DNA of 64,000 nucleotides, from assembly GCA_021234155.1 (NCBI GenBank), contig JAJEKV010000173.1, positions 1 to 64,000 of the forward strand. Reading direction: 5' to 3'. This document shows, piece by piece, positions 35,738 through 47,164 of the stretch. The notes under the pieces are model-generated. The model was not told the DNA's origin. It made no database searches and worked only from the letters and a program-made list of their open reading frames with translations. The translations under genes were made by a program, and so were the position numbers. How positions within the stretch are numbered: the stretch's first letter is position 1; each line of letters opens with the position of its first letter. The DNA comes from Isoetes taiwanensis (lineage: Eukaryota; Streptophyta; Lycopodiopsida; Isoetales; Isoetaceae).

Positions 35738-36680
35738 CGTGGGGATCCCGGAGGACGGGATCACGTATGGTGATCCCCACCTCCGGGATCACCAGCAGGC
35801 GGACGGATTTATTTTTTATTTTTTTGCCCATAAGGTAAAATGGTCCGGGATCACGTATGGTGATCCCCACCTCCGGGATCACCAGCAGGCGGACGGATTT
35901 ATTTTTTATTTTTTTGCCCATAAGGTAAAATGGTTCTAAGATTATCAATTTAATTCAAGATGATCCGATGATCGGGAGGATGGGATCACGCGGTGGTGAT
36001 CCCCACCTCCTGGATCTCCAAAGCAGCTGGACGGATTTATTTTTATTTTTTGCCTATAAGGTTCAATGGTTCTAATGTTATCAATTTAATCCCGCCCGCC
36101 GGTGATCCCGGAGGACGGGATCACGTGTGGTGATCTCCACCTCCGGGATCACCAAAGAAGGACGGATTTATTTTTAATGGTTCCAAGGTTTTCGAATTTA
36201 TTCCCGTCATGATCGGGTGATCCCTGAGGATCGGGCTCCCCACCTCCGGGATCACCGGATCGCTGGACGGATTTATTTTTTATTTTTTTGCCTATAAGGT
36301 ACAATGGTTCTAAGGTTTTCAAATTTATTCCAGGAGGATCGGTGATCCCGAGGGAGGACGGATCACCATCTCTGTTATCCCCACCTCCCGGATCACCAGA
36401 TCATGGACGGATTTATTTTTTATTTTTTTGCCTATAAGGTACAATGGTTCTAAGGTTTTCGAATTTATTCCCGTCCGCGATCTGGTGATCCCGGAGGACG
36501 GGATCACGGAGGACGTGTGGTGATCCCCACCTCCGGGATCACCAGCAGGCGGACGGATTTATTTTTTATTTTTTTCCCCTAAGGTACTATGATTCTTCTT
36601 TAATTTTTTTGGCCCTATGGTTATCTGGGGATCCGGAGGATCTGAAAGCATCGCGGGCGATCCCGGCCCCTCCGGGATCA
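35738..36680. repeat. Hairpin array 2 of MULE C (about seven units)
   Basis: Related to array 1 but with a distinct unit: arms of TGGTGATCCCGGAGG type around ATCACGTGTGG, closed by AGGCGGACGGATTTATTTTT and a TAAGGT(A/T)CAATGGTTCTAAGG spacer. Unit period is 105-140 bp. Arm variants with GCAGGCGGAC and with ATCGCGGAC alternate, so two sub-families are interspersed. Confidence 0.9.
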
Positions 36681-36984
36681 CCATAATAATGTTTTTTTTT
36701 TGTGTTTGTCTTTTCCATTGGTTGTTTTAATATTTGGCTCCCTGGGGATCCCCGAGGTGTTCAAACTTCGGGATCCCAGAGCTATTCAAGTTTGGGGATC
36801 CCAGAGGTGTTCAAATTCAGTTCATCTGTTATGAATTGAGGGGATGCAGATTGACAAGTCAGGGTGAACCCGGATAAGAAAAAACAAAAGCAAGTTCCCA
36901 CATCAATTAACCATTCAGAAACTGTCATATTTACAAACATAGCCAAAAATTTACATGTTGATCAAGGAACAACCTTTTTTTCTG

Positions 36985-39120
36985 TTATGGACCATTCAGC
37001 ATCAACCGGGTCACGGGCCGATCGAATTGGTTGCTACCCTCGGGCAAGTAGAAGGTTGATTTTCCTGCTTTTAGGCAGTCACTTAACTTCTGCAGCATCA
37101 CCTTGAAGCTTGTCCTCAAATTGTCCATGTCTTCTTTGGCAAACCAGTCCCGGTGGATCACCATCTGTACACAGTAGATTATAAATGGACACTAAATAAA
37201 TTTGCTGATCAAGAAAGACAAAAGATAAGACATGGACAACTCACATCTGTCTCCTTGTTGTAGATTTCTCTGATGAATTTCTACACACAACCAATAACAT
37301 AGATGCCACAATCCTGGTTGTTGTGCTGCTGTGGAGCTTCCATCAAGATTACTGGTGCATTATGCAATGCAGATGCCTCGTGCCTCCACCTCTTAAATAC
37401 ATCACTTAAAAACCTGCAAGTCAAGGCATTAGAAGATAGGCTATGAATATATAGTTACCAAATGTTGCACTCACAAAGTGATGAACCCGCGTGTTGGAGC
37501 ATGGAGGGGATCAAAGGAATCGAAGTGCAATATGCAAGGGCAAGGCTTCTTCAATTTCTGGCATGCCAAAGGATCAGCCACCAAAATGAACAGGCTCCAG
37601 TGGCCACTGCATAGGACAAGCTGCCATCAATTCAAACCAGAACTAAAAATGCAATAAAAAATCCACTTCCCAAACCCAATTTACCTGGCATTGACCGGTA
37701 TGTAGTAGAACTGTGCATACTGGATTTTCCACACGGCCTTGCCAAAGGGGGATCCCGAAATTAGCTTCACAAACTGCTCGTAGGCACCACACATGCCTGG
37801 TTTTGTGCCATTTAGAAACAGGCCAAAAGCAGCAGGGTGGAGGAAGACATGATGACAGCATTTTTGGTGAGGAATTGAGTGTGCAAGAACCCTGCCAAAG
37901 CTCAATTTAGCTTACCATGCAAGAAATAAAAACAAACACAACACATATACAGTAATTAGGCTTCTAAGCAGTCGGCATCGATCTCTGAATCTTCAATACC
38001 AAGGGCACCTGGAATAGTCGAGAATTTTCGTGCCTCTGCCTTTGAGATGTGGAATTCAACATCGGATGATTTGCTGCCCACCTTCAGCAAAGGACTTTGA
38101 ACCACAATTGGATAATCTAGAGAAAATTTAAACTGCCAAAGCTCCTTTCTAATCCCTCTGTCATATAATTTTAGAGATTCAAAGAAGTGGGGGTCCAGCA
38201 TATACAAATACCACATTTTTATCTTGCTTCTGGCCTGGGAGCCAATTCATCTTCATTTTCAAGCTCCTCCTCTGATTCTTCATGCATAATCTGGTTTGGA
38301 GCCATCAGATCTGCATCCCTCCGGGCCGGCACAAAAGTCCGCTTCCTTGGGGTACCCTACAGACTTGGGCTATTTGAATTTGGGGTTTTGGGAGGAGGTG
38401 AATTAAGTTCAAGCGTCTTCGCAACTTCTAACACCGCACTCACATCGTCTTCGTCCAACTGGTGCTGTTCATAGCTCAAATCACCAAACAAATCCTTATC
38501 ATCCAAATTGCCATGCCTGCTCCTAATCCTTTCCTTGATTTCCCTTATTCGCTCTACCTGCATTTCAAGTTCTGTGGCCTCCTTTCTCCGCACCTGCAGG
38601 TTTATAAACTGGGCTCGGGCCGTGTCATCCAAAAGGCCGAGGGCGATTTGCTCATCTGCCATACGCTCTGCTGCTGCCCTTGCCCTCTGAAGTTTTCGTC
38701 TCAGATTGTGGCTAAATTTGAAGTCGGGATCAAGAGATCTCTCCACACTTATCTTCCCATAATCTCTAACCCTCACCTCAGCCTTGTTCTTTGGGCATCC
38801 GAATTGTAATTTTGCCATAATTGATGCACCCCCGAACCTATGATTCTCCGGTCCGATCTTTGCTATAGGATTTTGATGCACCACCGACTGGGCAATGATT
38901 TTCGACCGACTGATCATACCCGCAAAGTCCTTCAAAAAAATTCTTCGGGCTTGTCGGGCCTCGCTTGGATTGACGTTAAAACATTCAATATTACTTTTCG
39001 GGGCCTCATCCCCCTCATCTGCATTTTGAGCATTCTTTGGAACATCTCGTGATTTCCAAACCATTGGCCATCGACCGAAGCCTCGCCCCGGCAAAGCAGG
39101 GTAATCGTGGTGAAGCGCCC
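36985..39120 (-). pseudogene. MULE-carried Ulp1-type (C48) cysteine protease gene, copy C
   Basis: Minus-strand gene with introns. A coiled, charged region (RRKLQRARAAAERMADEQIA) is followed by a splice to HHVFLHPAAFGLFLNGTKP, and by VWKIQYAQFYYIPVNA ending at CCAG|GTAAAT. The next exon has GHWSLFILVADP (catalytic His, 37,600-37,602) and LHFDSFDPLHAP (catalytic Asp near 37,520). The next has PQQHNNQDCGIYVIGCV (catalytic Cys at 37,308-37,310), then an in-frame TAG at 37,281 followed by KFIREIYNKETD and a last exon MVIHRDWFAKEDMDN. The catalytic triad is complete. The N-terminal C2H2 finger seen in copy D is destroyed here and the first exon is deleted. Such proteases cleave SUMO or related modifiers. 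Confidence 0.8.
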
Positions 39121-39544
39121 TTTAGCTCTTGCTTCGCGCCTTAATCTCTTTTTGTTCTGGGATTGAACCTCTTCCTGGATTCAATCAAAGAATATCTTTG
39201 ATCGGGCAATGGCCAAGCCGAAGTTTTCCTTCCATTGCCCCATTCCAGCTTCTCGTTAATGGAGGTATTTAGGCTGATTTCGGTTAATCGACTCCTCCAC
39301 CATCTCAGAAAAATAACATAACCGGGTTAGAATAAGACTAAAATAGACTTAAAACATGGACTGCTGATGGCGCTTACCTTTAAATACAGCGGCGCCTCGA
39401 TTCGGTAAGAAGGGGCCCTTTATCGGTTGATGGAAAGGGCAATCGTTTCGGGCGGGAGTTGGACATAGCCATCGCCAAACTATGCTCCCTTCCTCCGATA
39501 TCGCACACGCCAAGTAATTGGGCCCGATTTAATAATCGGGCGAG

Positions 39545-40030
39545 TCCTATCCGGGATCCCCGAGGGCACCATCAATCTTCAACGCGCCCTATGTGGGGTG
39601 ATCCCGAGGAAGTAATCCGGATAAGGTGGAGGAGGGATTCACCACGGGTGATATCGGGCGCCAAGTATCGCCAGTCCGCAGGGATCCCGGACGATCCATC
39701 GTGGGAGGGATAAGGTGGGATCACACCCATCCGGCCGATATCGGGCGCTGTTATCGGCCACGGCATGGGGATCCCGGAGGGCGGGATGAGGCATTGGTGA
39801 TTCCAGAGGGCGGGATCCGGGGTTGGTGATACCGGAGGCGGGGAACACCACGGATGGCCCAGATGTGTCGCGTGGGCGGACGGCCCAGATTTATGCAGGA
39901 CCCCTCACGTGTGTCAGTACGGTGAAACGGGGGGTCCTGAAACGGATTCCGTCGAGCCCTGACGGTGATACCGGAGGACGGTTTTTTTACCTCCGGGATC
40001 CCCGAAACTAGGGTAAGACTATCCTGAGCC
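39545..40030 (-). repeat. MULE C right terminal inverted repeat (shortened)
   Basis: Inverse of the left TIR, ending GACTATCCTGAGCC at 40,030. It lacks about 415 bp relative to copy D. Its outermost bases supply the new stop codon of the dioxygenase next door. Confidence 0.85.
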
Positions 40031-41566
40031 CACTTCATTAATGTAATCCTTGTATGGCATTCGGGTATACTTCGGTGGATTCCTTTTATGGACAAGCTCT
40101 GGAATGGGAGCAATGTCGATGGTAGGATCAGGAAATGGGCTGACAAAGGAGGTGATAGATACACGATATTTGCTAGGATGCACCATGATGCGATGAAGAA
40201 TACTCTTATATTGTCCATTTGTTAGCTTCTGCATGGTCAAAATGACATTAGAACTCAAATAGGATTAGAGTTTATTATAAGAAAACTTACTTCAATTTGA
40301 TCACCCGTGTTCACCACAAATGTACCCTTCTTGGGTACAATCTCACGCCATTGACCATCTTGCTTTACTTGCAGGCCTCCAACATCATCTTAGGCAAGGA
40401 GAGTAATACCGCCACTGTCGGTGTGACCATCCATTCTGAGTGCCATGTTTGGATTAGGGCATGGTGGGTAGTAATTGGCCCGCATGAGTAAGCATGTTTT
40501 GCCATAAGCATTCTTCATCGCATGCTCATCAAATCCAAGTCCTTTGGACATGAGCTTGAGGAGTTCATTTCCCAGGGATAGCAATCCCTTCACGTAATTG
40601 GAGCTGTGTTCCATGTAGCAAGATGGTGATTTAAAGAGCTTTCTTTGAAACAAATCAAAATTGATTGCTTACCGCAATTGTTGAGGTTTGTCGGGCCACT
40701 TGAATGAGTCAACTTCGTTCTCTCCAACCCACATTTGGAGATGGTCGTGCCACTCTAGTCGCTTCTCCAAAGATGGTGTCATCTTTGGTGCAATAGCTTA
40801 ACTAAATCAAACAATTGCTCTGTCCACAACTTCATTTTCATCTCATCTGGCAACTTAAAGAACTCCAATACACTGTTCATGACACTTTCTATCTCCACCC
40901 CATGATTAGCCAACTGGATAATCAATCAAAGCATAAGAGTAATCAATATTGGAAAAATATATATGTAAAGGAAAGACACCAATCAAAGCATAAGAGTAAT
41001 CGATACTAGAAAAGTATACATGTAAAGACACTACAAACCCCCTCTTGAAAGAAGACATGTAAAGACACTACAAACCCCCTCTTGAAAGAAGGGAGCACTG
41101 TATGGTGCAACACACCCCAGATAGTGAGACTTGCATGCACCCACATCTCCCACCCGGCTGAAGTCTGTAGGATTTGAACCTATGGCCGGATTAGGCCAAA
41201 CCAAAGGTCTAACCACTAGACCACCGCCGTGATGGGCAACATTATAAAACTTACATAGAACATTCCTGATGTTGAGCAAGCATAGTGGAGGTCGTGCATA
41301 ATAGTGGGACTATTCATGTTGACAGTTGGAATGTCTGCAATCCCAATGGCATCCTCATGAGGCATTAAGTGCTTTGTTGGAACAATATTCATGTCACGAT
41401 CTACTAATGCTTTGATTCCTTTGAACTCTGAGGCTAAAGGATCATAAGCCACATCCTCATATTGATCAACATTCATGCCACACTCTACTAATGTTGTGAT
41501 CCCCTTCAAGTTTGAGGCCAATAGAGACTCATCCTGATATTGATCAACATTATGCAGACTAGGCAT
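40019..41566 (-). pseudogene. 2-oxoglutarate/Fe(II) dioxygenase, copy C, C-terminus replaced by MULE
   Basis: Exon 1 (41,566 to about 41,253) is open, with the duplicated VDQY...GMN units, and ends CTAT|GTAAGT. Exon 2 would begin LANHGVEIESVMNS after a TTATCCAG acceptor but carries an indel. Exon 3 has YYPPCPNPNMALRMDGHTDS with the metal-binding HTD and ends GDQIE|GTAAGT; a TAA sits just after LLA at 40,390. Its 5' acceptor, CTACAG in D, reads CTACATG here. Exon 4 has SILHR (distal metal His) and YRVSI (the RXS 2-oxoglutarate motif), then runs INEVGSG and stops inside the MULE terminus at 40,019. So the residues after INEV present in copy B are lost. Gene probably dead. Confidence 0.8.
41056..41240 (-). 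mobile_element. tRNA-derived SINE in dioxygenase intron 1 (copy C)
   Basis: Minus-strand element with TGGTCTAGTGGTTAG and GGTTCAAATCC at A-box/B-box spacing, followed by a unique body. Its 3' end CTTTACATGT is duplicated with the 34-bp ACATGTAAAGACACTACAAA segment. Confidence 0.7.
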
Positions 41567-43269
41567 GATGGCTAGCTAAGTTAGACAGAAGAGAAGTTGC
41601 TTAAGGCGATGTAGAGGAAGATGGGTTAGAAACTAAAGTTCGATCTGCTTTAATAGCTCCTAGATATCTTATCTCTTACTTACGTGGAAAAATGTTCATG
41701 GTTTTAAAAATGCGGTCCATCTTGGTGGGGCGTTTGGTAAAGTCTGACATGGACACTTTTGACAAAATGTGATGATAGTCACATGGCACATTTATTAAAT
41801 AGAAAGTGAAATGCCATTCAACTTCTGGAATAGCCCAAATCAGAACAGTAACAATGATGACGTGTTTGTACTATGTGCCCTATAAATATATTCTAATATA
41901 AATATTCTAAGACCAGATATTCTAATGGGAGGGGGGCAAAAGGACGCTATGTAAGCAAAGGGAAATGTAAATAGGCCTATTCCGGATAGGGATTAGAAGC
42001 ATAAAATCAGCATGTGGCTGGCTACCCTTGACTCTATTTTTTTAGATATTCTAAACGGATAGTTGAGTTGTGGAGGCTGCCACGTGGCCAAATTCAAGTG
42101 GTTGAACAATATTCTGGATAGGTCTAACTTTCGAAGCGAACTAAGGTGGAAGCGACTAAGGCATTGCCTGTTGCCTTTATCCTCAAGAAGATAGTCTAAA
42201 CTAAAGGTTGGAGGCCCTTGGACTGCCACATAGCCTTGTGTTTAGTGAGGCTCGCCCCTCCACATCCAAACAGTATGAATCTTTTATAGTCTAATGGCCT
42301 CATCACACACCAAGTTGAAATTATCATTCATCACCTCTAATAATTGGTTATCACACACCAAGCTGAAATTATCATTCAAACCGCTTTTGAGAATTGTTTT
42401 TTTGATATTGGATTAAAAAAAATATCCGGTTCCGAAATGGTTCCGGTGGTCAGGATGCACGAAAAAGCCAAAGACAAGCAAGATCTTATCGGATCTCTAG
42501 GAGCGCCAACGATCCATGGGGATTGGGTACGTCCTGAGCCCAATCCATCTGAATGATACCAGAAAACACAACACCTAATGGAAGAATAGCAGTAGGGGAA
42601 CTCCGTACAACAACAAGATTCAGCTTAGAGAAAACGTCGATGTGGAATGCATGAAGACAAAAGGCTCTTATGGGAGAAAGGGCCAAAGAAAGCCCGCGCT
42701 ATAGCAGGCTTGTGCGAAAGAAAGCCTGGGTCCAAAAGGAGAGTTGACGCCAAAACCGGCGCCCCTTTCCCTAGAATGATGGTTCTCTTCTATATAAGAA
42801 GAGAACCATAGCATAATCTATACTATTAACGAAAGTATTATTCAGGTGATGATGAGGTATCTTCAATTATAAATGATCTTAAATCTGCAAATTGCTAATT
42901 CTAATTGACGTTTGATGTATTGTGAATGTATGACTCTGAATAACAAAAAGTATTGACCAACTTTTTAAAGGAGACTAATTATTGTACTATATAAATTCTA
43001 CGTTAGGTTTGGAATACAAGATGCTACAAAATTGCTTCACATCAATCCAGAATCACTTGTTGTTGTATTATGAAATGTTGCACATTAACCGGGGTCCAAT
43101 TGCACAGGTTTTTTTTTTTTTTTTTTTTGAGCGCTAGAAAGTTCATTTATTTAGATTGTTAAAATTACATAGAACGAAAGAGGAAATGCCACGAGGGGCT
43201 TGAGCTAAAAGCTCTCGATTAGGGCACTAGCCCTCGTTCACCATTTGCTTCTCAATGCAAATCTACCAT

Positions 43270-46242
43270 TTACTCCTCTGCTGGAGCGACCACAAACCTA
43301 CCACCATCACACATCCAAGAACATTTGAAGTGCAAATAGAAGCCCTGAACAGTACCAAGTCGGTCAAAAGCTTTGTCATAGTCCCGACCACATTTCCTGA
43401 AGTGAGATATAGCCATAAGGGCAATATCATGGTTGAAAACGTTTTTTATTTTTTGCACCGAGATCTCCTCGCCACCCATGGCTACCGCACATCTGTGCTT
43501 CCAAACAGCCCAGAGGGCAGTGCTGATGACGGATTGGCCTACCTTATCTTGCTCCAACATCATAATCCCTGGCCATTGAAGCTGGTTGTGATCGATTTGG
43601 AGGATGGGGGTGACCCATTCCCAAAACGACATGATTTTCGGGCAGAAAAACATGTGGCCGATCTCTTCCTCATTGCCACATTTCAGGGGGCAGCTGGTTT
43701 CTTCCACAATTCTCCTTCGGAGCAGCCAGGTTTTGGTGGCTAGACCGCTATGCCAGGTAAGCCACATGAACATCTGTATTTTCTTTGCACAGTGTGACTG
43801 CCAGCAGTTCTTCAGCTGATTTACATAGCCGAATCTAGTTAGGTTGATTCTGGAGGACACTGCCGGGAGATCATCACTAGATAGAGCTTTGTAGACTGTG
43901 CTGACAGAGTATGAGTTTTTGTTGTTTAACAGCCAGATTTCCTCCTGGCCTTCAATTCCTGATAGCATGCTCACCTGGCTCATGATTTTATTGTAGACCA
44001 TTCTGTCAGAGCAGGTTCCTCCAATCATTAGCTTGACTTTAGTCCATGACCACCAGCAGTTGTTTTCTATGCTCCATAGGTCCTTTAAGAGTGATATTCC
44101 AGCTCGTTCCCATTTTCTACAAATTCTTGGGTGTTGCAGGGCTAATGGGTAGTCCTCTTGAGTGCTGACCATTGGGCTCCAGAAGATTGAAAGATTTCCT
44201 GAGTGCCATGTGGCTTGTGCTGGTCTGAAAACATCTTTAACTTCCATCCAAGCTTCAAGGATCCTTCGCATAACTGGAGAAGTCCCAGGTGCTATCTTGA
44301 AGTCATTAAAGCATGCAGATTTACATGAGAGTGACAGGGATGGCTTAGAGGTTGGGCTTGCTTTGCCCAGCCAGTACCTAATGAATTTAGATCCAAAATC
44401 TGCCTCTTGATTGAGAGCCCCCCAAACGAGCTTGGAGATAAGGGCTTGGGAGTGCGTTAACAAGTTTTTGCTGCCTAGTCCTCCAAGCGTCTTAGGCTTG
44501 CATACTTCTGACCATGCAATTTTTGGTAAGCCCTGCCAAACGAACCCTCTTATGAACTGCTCCATGCGTTGATATACATATTTGGGAGCCAACAGCACCG
44601 AAGACACATATATGAATGAGCTACTGAGTACACAGTTGGCTATGGTAATCCGACCTGCTATTGAGAGCCCCTTGCTTGACCATAGGTTTATTCTTCTTTT
44701 CAATTTGTCGAGAAAGGAGTTCCAGGTGCCTGGAGGGAGAGCTCCCATTGCCAAGGGCAATCCAAGTAGTTTTGTTGCTTCGCCTTTTTTGATAATGTGC
44801 AATCCATAATCCAGAATCTGCTTAGGAGGCTGCTCAATATGAGGCCATATAATTGAGCATTTACTGCTATTCAAGCAAACTCCAGTAAAAGTGCTGAAAG
44901 CTTTAATTGTCTCAAAGCAGTTGTTGAAGCTGGAATCATCGTACCTTAGGAATATAAACGTGTTGTCAGCAAACTGTTGTATGGTTAATTGACCCTGAGA
45001 TGCAGAAGGAAGTTTGATCCCATTGATCTCGCTGTTTTGGGCTTTCGACTGCACTAAGAGAGTCAGAACATTTGCTAATAGAATGAAAATATAAGGGGCA
45101 AGTGGGCAGCCCTGCCTTACCCCCTTTCTAAGAGGAAACAGTTGGGTTGGGCTGCCATTGATGAGGACTGATGCCGAAGCAGACTTGTTGAGCCCCATGA
45201 CCATGTTTACAAACTTCTCTCCAAAGCCTAGTCTGCCCATGACTTCCCTGATGGAGTCCCATCTCACTGTATCGAATGCGCGTTTAAAATCCAATTTGAG
45301 CATGATGCATTTCTGCTTGCTTTGTTCAGCCCAATGCAGGCCTTCACAGGCTGCCAAATAGTTTGATAGAATGTTTCTGCCCGGTAGGAATGCTGTTTGC
45401 TCTGCCCTTATTAGCTTGCACAATATTGGCTTAAGTCGATTTGCAAGGAGCTTAGCCATAATCTTGTAGGTCGTGTTAGTGAGAGCAATTGGGCGCCATT
45501 CTTCAATAGCAGTAGGCTTTTCTACCTTTGGGATTAAGGCAACAAACCCTGTGGATAGTGAAGGATGCAGGCTCTCAAACGTCCAAGCACCAAGTAAGAC
45601 TGCTGTTAAATCATCCCCAAGCTCCTCCCAGAATTCCAGGAAAAATTCGGGGGGGAAGCCATCTGGGCCGGGCGATTTGCCCTGTGCCATTCCCTTGAGG
45701 GTGGAGTGAACTTCATCCTTTGTTATTGTTTTGCAGAGCTGGATGTTTTCATTTGCTGTAACTGACGGTTCAAGAACACTTAGACAGAGATCAAGCATAG
45801 TGTTGTAGTCTTCAGGGAGCTTATCAGCCGCAAACAAATTGGTGTAAGTGTCCAGAACATATCTTTTGATGTCAATGGGGTCTTTGATGAGGTTGGAGCT
45901 GCCATCTTTGATCTCATTGATACCATTTTCCAGAGTTCTGTTTCCAGCCAATCTAAAAAAGATTTTTGAGTTTTCATTGTCCATATTTTCATGCCACTTG
46001 GCTTTGGCCCTGACTGCTGCACCCCTTGCTTCCTCTTCTTCGATTGCTTTGATTCTGATATCTAAATCTGACTCATAATTCTGATAAGAGATGTTGGATG
46101 GATCGCGCATTAGCTTGGCACGAATGTCCCTCATTTCGTCATATAGTTGCAGTTTAGTCTGCTGAAAAGCTTTGGCTCTTGCGCTTCCCCACCTTTTTAT
46201 CCATCCCTTCATGTTCTTTAGCTTAGAAGCCCAAGCCTGCAT
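43270..46242 (-). pseudogene. LINE ORF2, reverse transcriptase part, with FADN in the active site
   Basis: A 990-codon open frame. In order it holds a linker helix region, GKSPGPDGFPPEFF, the finger motif LIPKVEKP..EEWRPIAL, motif A KLDFKRAFDTV, RKGVRQGCPLAPYIF, motif C QFADNTFIF, and a C-terminal zinc-binding region (ETSCPLKCGNEEEIGHMFFC). The family motif C is FADD; here codon 44,962-44,964 is AAC (Asn) instead of Asp, which should cripple polymerisation. The frame overlaps the upstream endonuclease frame by 20 bases, which looks like a frameshift within one original ORF2. The rest is strikingly open, so the element is young. Confidence 0.9.
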
Positions 46243-47080
46243 GCTTTTGTATTGCCTGATTTTTGGAGTAGAGGCCAGGTATGCCCTGAATGGTCAAGTA
46301 ATCGAGTTTATTTAGATAACTAGAGTTGAATTTGAAGGGGGTTGCACACTTTTTTGGCCGGTGAGAGGGCATCTCAAGGGTTAGTTTCTGGGGAATATGA
46401 TCAGACTGAGAGAAGCCCTGTTCTCCTTCAACAAAATGCTTATCTAGAAAAGGCGCAGATCTACTTACAATGTAAAATCGATCAAGGAGACAGTATACAC
46501 GTTTCTCCCCTTCTTGTTTGTTACTCCACGAGTACTCTGAAGTTGAGGGGGGAATAAGAGTAAATCCTGCGGTGTCAATGAGATTTTCCCATGCAATTTT
46601 TTCTTCAGCTGATAAATTTCTTTGGATGCCAACTTTCTGATCCCAGGTCTCAGTCATATTGAAGTCTCCACCGAGGAGCCAATTTTCTACTGCCTGGTTT
46701 CTAATCCATCTCTCAATTTGTGTCCACATCAAGGCTCTCTCTTTAGGCTTGTTTGAAGCATAGTTATTGATGATTCCCCATTTGATGTTGTCGGGCCTCA
46801 AAAAAATAATAGCTTGCCACCGCCCTCTTGATGGCGAGGGTGTCATCATCTTAAGTCCCCTCCAGAGGAGGCCAACTCCTTCCTTAGTGCCATTTGCCCT
46901 GCAAACCAGTGAGCTATATCCACAAGAGATCCAACTTCCAAAAGAGTTTGCCTCGAACTCACCAAGACGGTGTTCCTGAAGCATCACTACATCAGCAGCA
47001 ATTGTTCTTAATGCTGTTATGACCCTAGAACGTTTTAATGCACCTCTAATGCCTCTTAAGTTCCAACTTACTATTTTCAT
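46223..47080 (-). pseudogene. LINE ORF2, apurinic-type endonuclease part
   Basis: Frame of 285 codons starting MKIVSWNLRGIRGA. Visible endonuclease motifs are SWNLRG, LQEHR, GGDFN and SDH, the metal-binding and catalytic positions of APE-like LINE endonucleases, which nick the target for target-primed reverse transcription. It ends by frameshift at 46,223, overlapping the reverse-transcriptase frame. Confidence 0.9.
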
Positions 47081-47164
47081 GAGAAGGATAATAAATTTAA
47101 CTAAGCCTCTACCTGATTTTTGGTAACTTCCAGTGCTGTCTAGATGGCATTAGCCATACGTGTT

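Larger units (their letters stand above)
30256..40030 (+). mobile_element. Mutator-like element (MULE), copy C
   Basis: Bounded by inverted termini GGCTCAGGATAGTC and flanked by a perfect 9-bp duplication CACTTCATT (30,247-30,255 and 40,031-40,039), the classic MULE target-site length. Units A and B have the unoccupied site with one CACTTCATT. Inside, left to right: a GC-rich TIR, a plus-strand transposase, hairpin array 1, a small minus-strand two-exon gene, hairpin array 2, a minus-strand Ulp1-type protease gene and the right TIR. The right TIR lacks about 415 bp present in copy D, between an ATCGGGCG microhomology, which removes the start of the protease gene. Length about 9.8 kb. Confidence 0.9.
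28720..42295. repeat. Tandem duplicated segment, unit C
   Basis: Begins at CATCACACACCAAGTTGAAA-like sequence near 28,720 and ends near 42,295, where the same sequence starts again and unit D takes over. It contains the module also present in A and B, interrupted by a MULE. Its right end (CCACATCCAAACAGTATGAA near 42,258) matches that of unit D near 62,361, so the duplication is head-to-tail. Confidence 0.9.

Noticed and set aside
41150-41240. Functional tRNA gene
   Set aside because: A and B boxes are present, but I cannot draw a convincing acceptor stem or anticodon arm and a long non-tRNA body follows; a SINE fits better.
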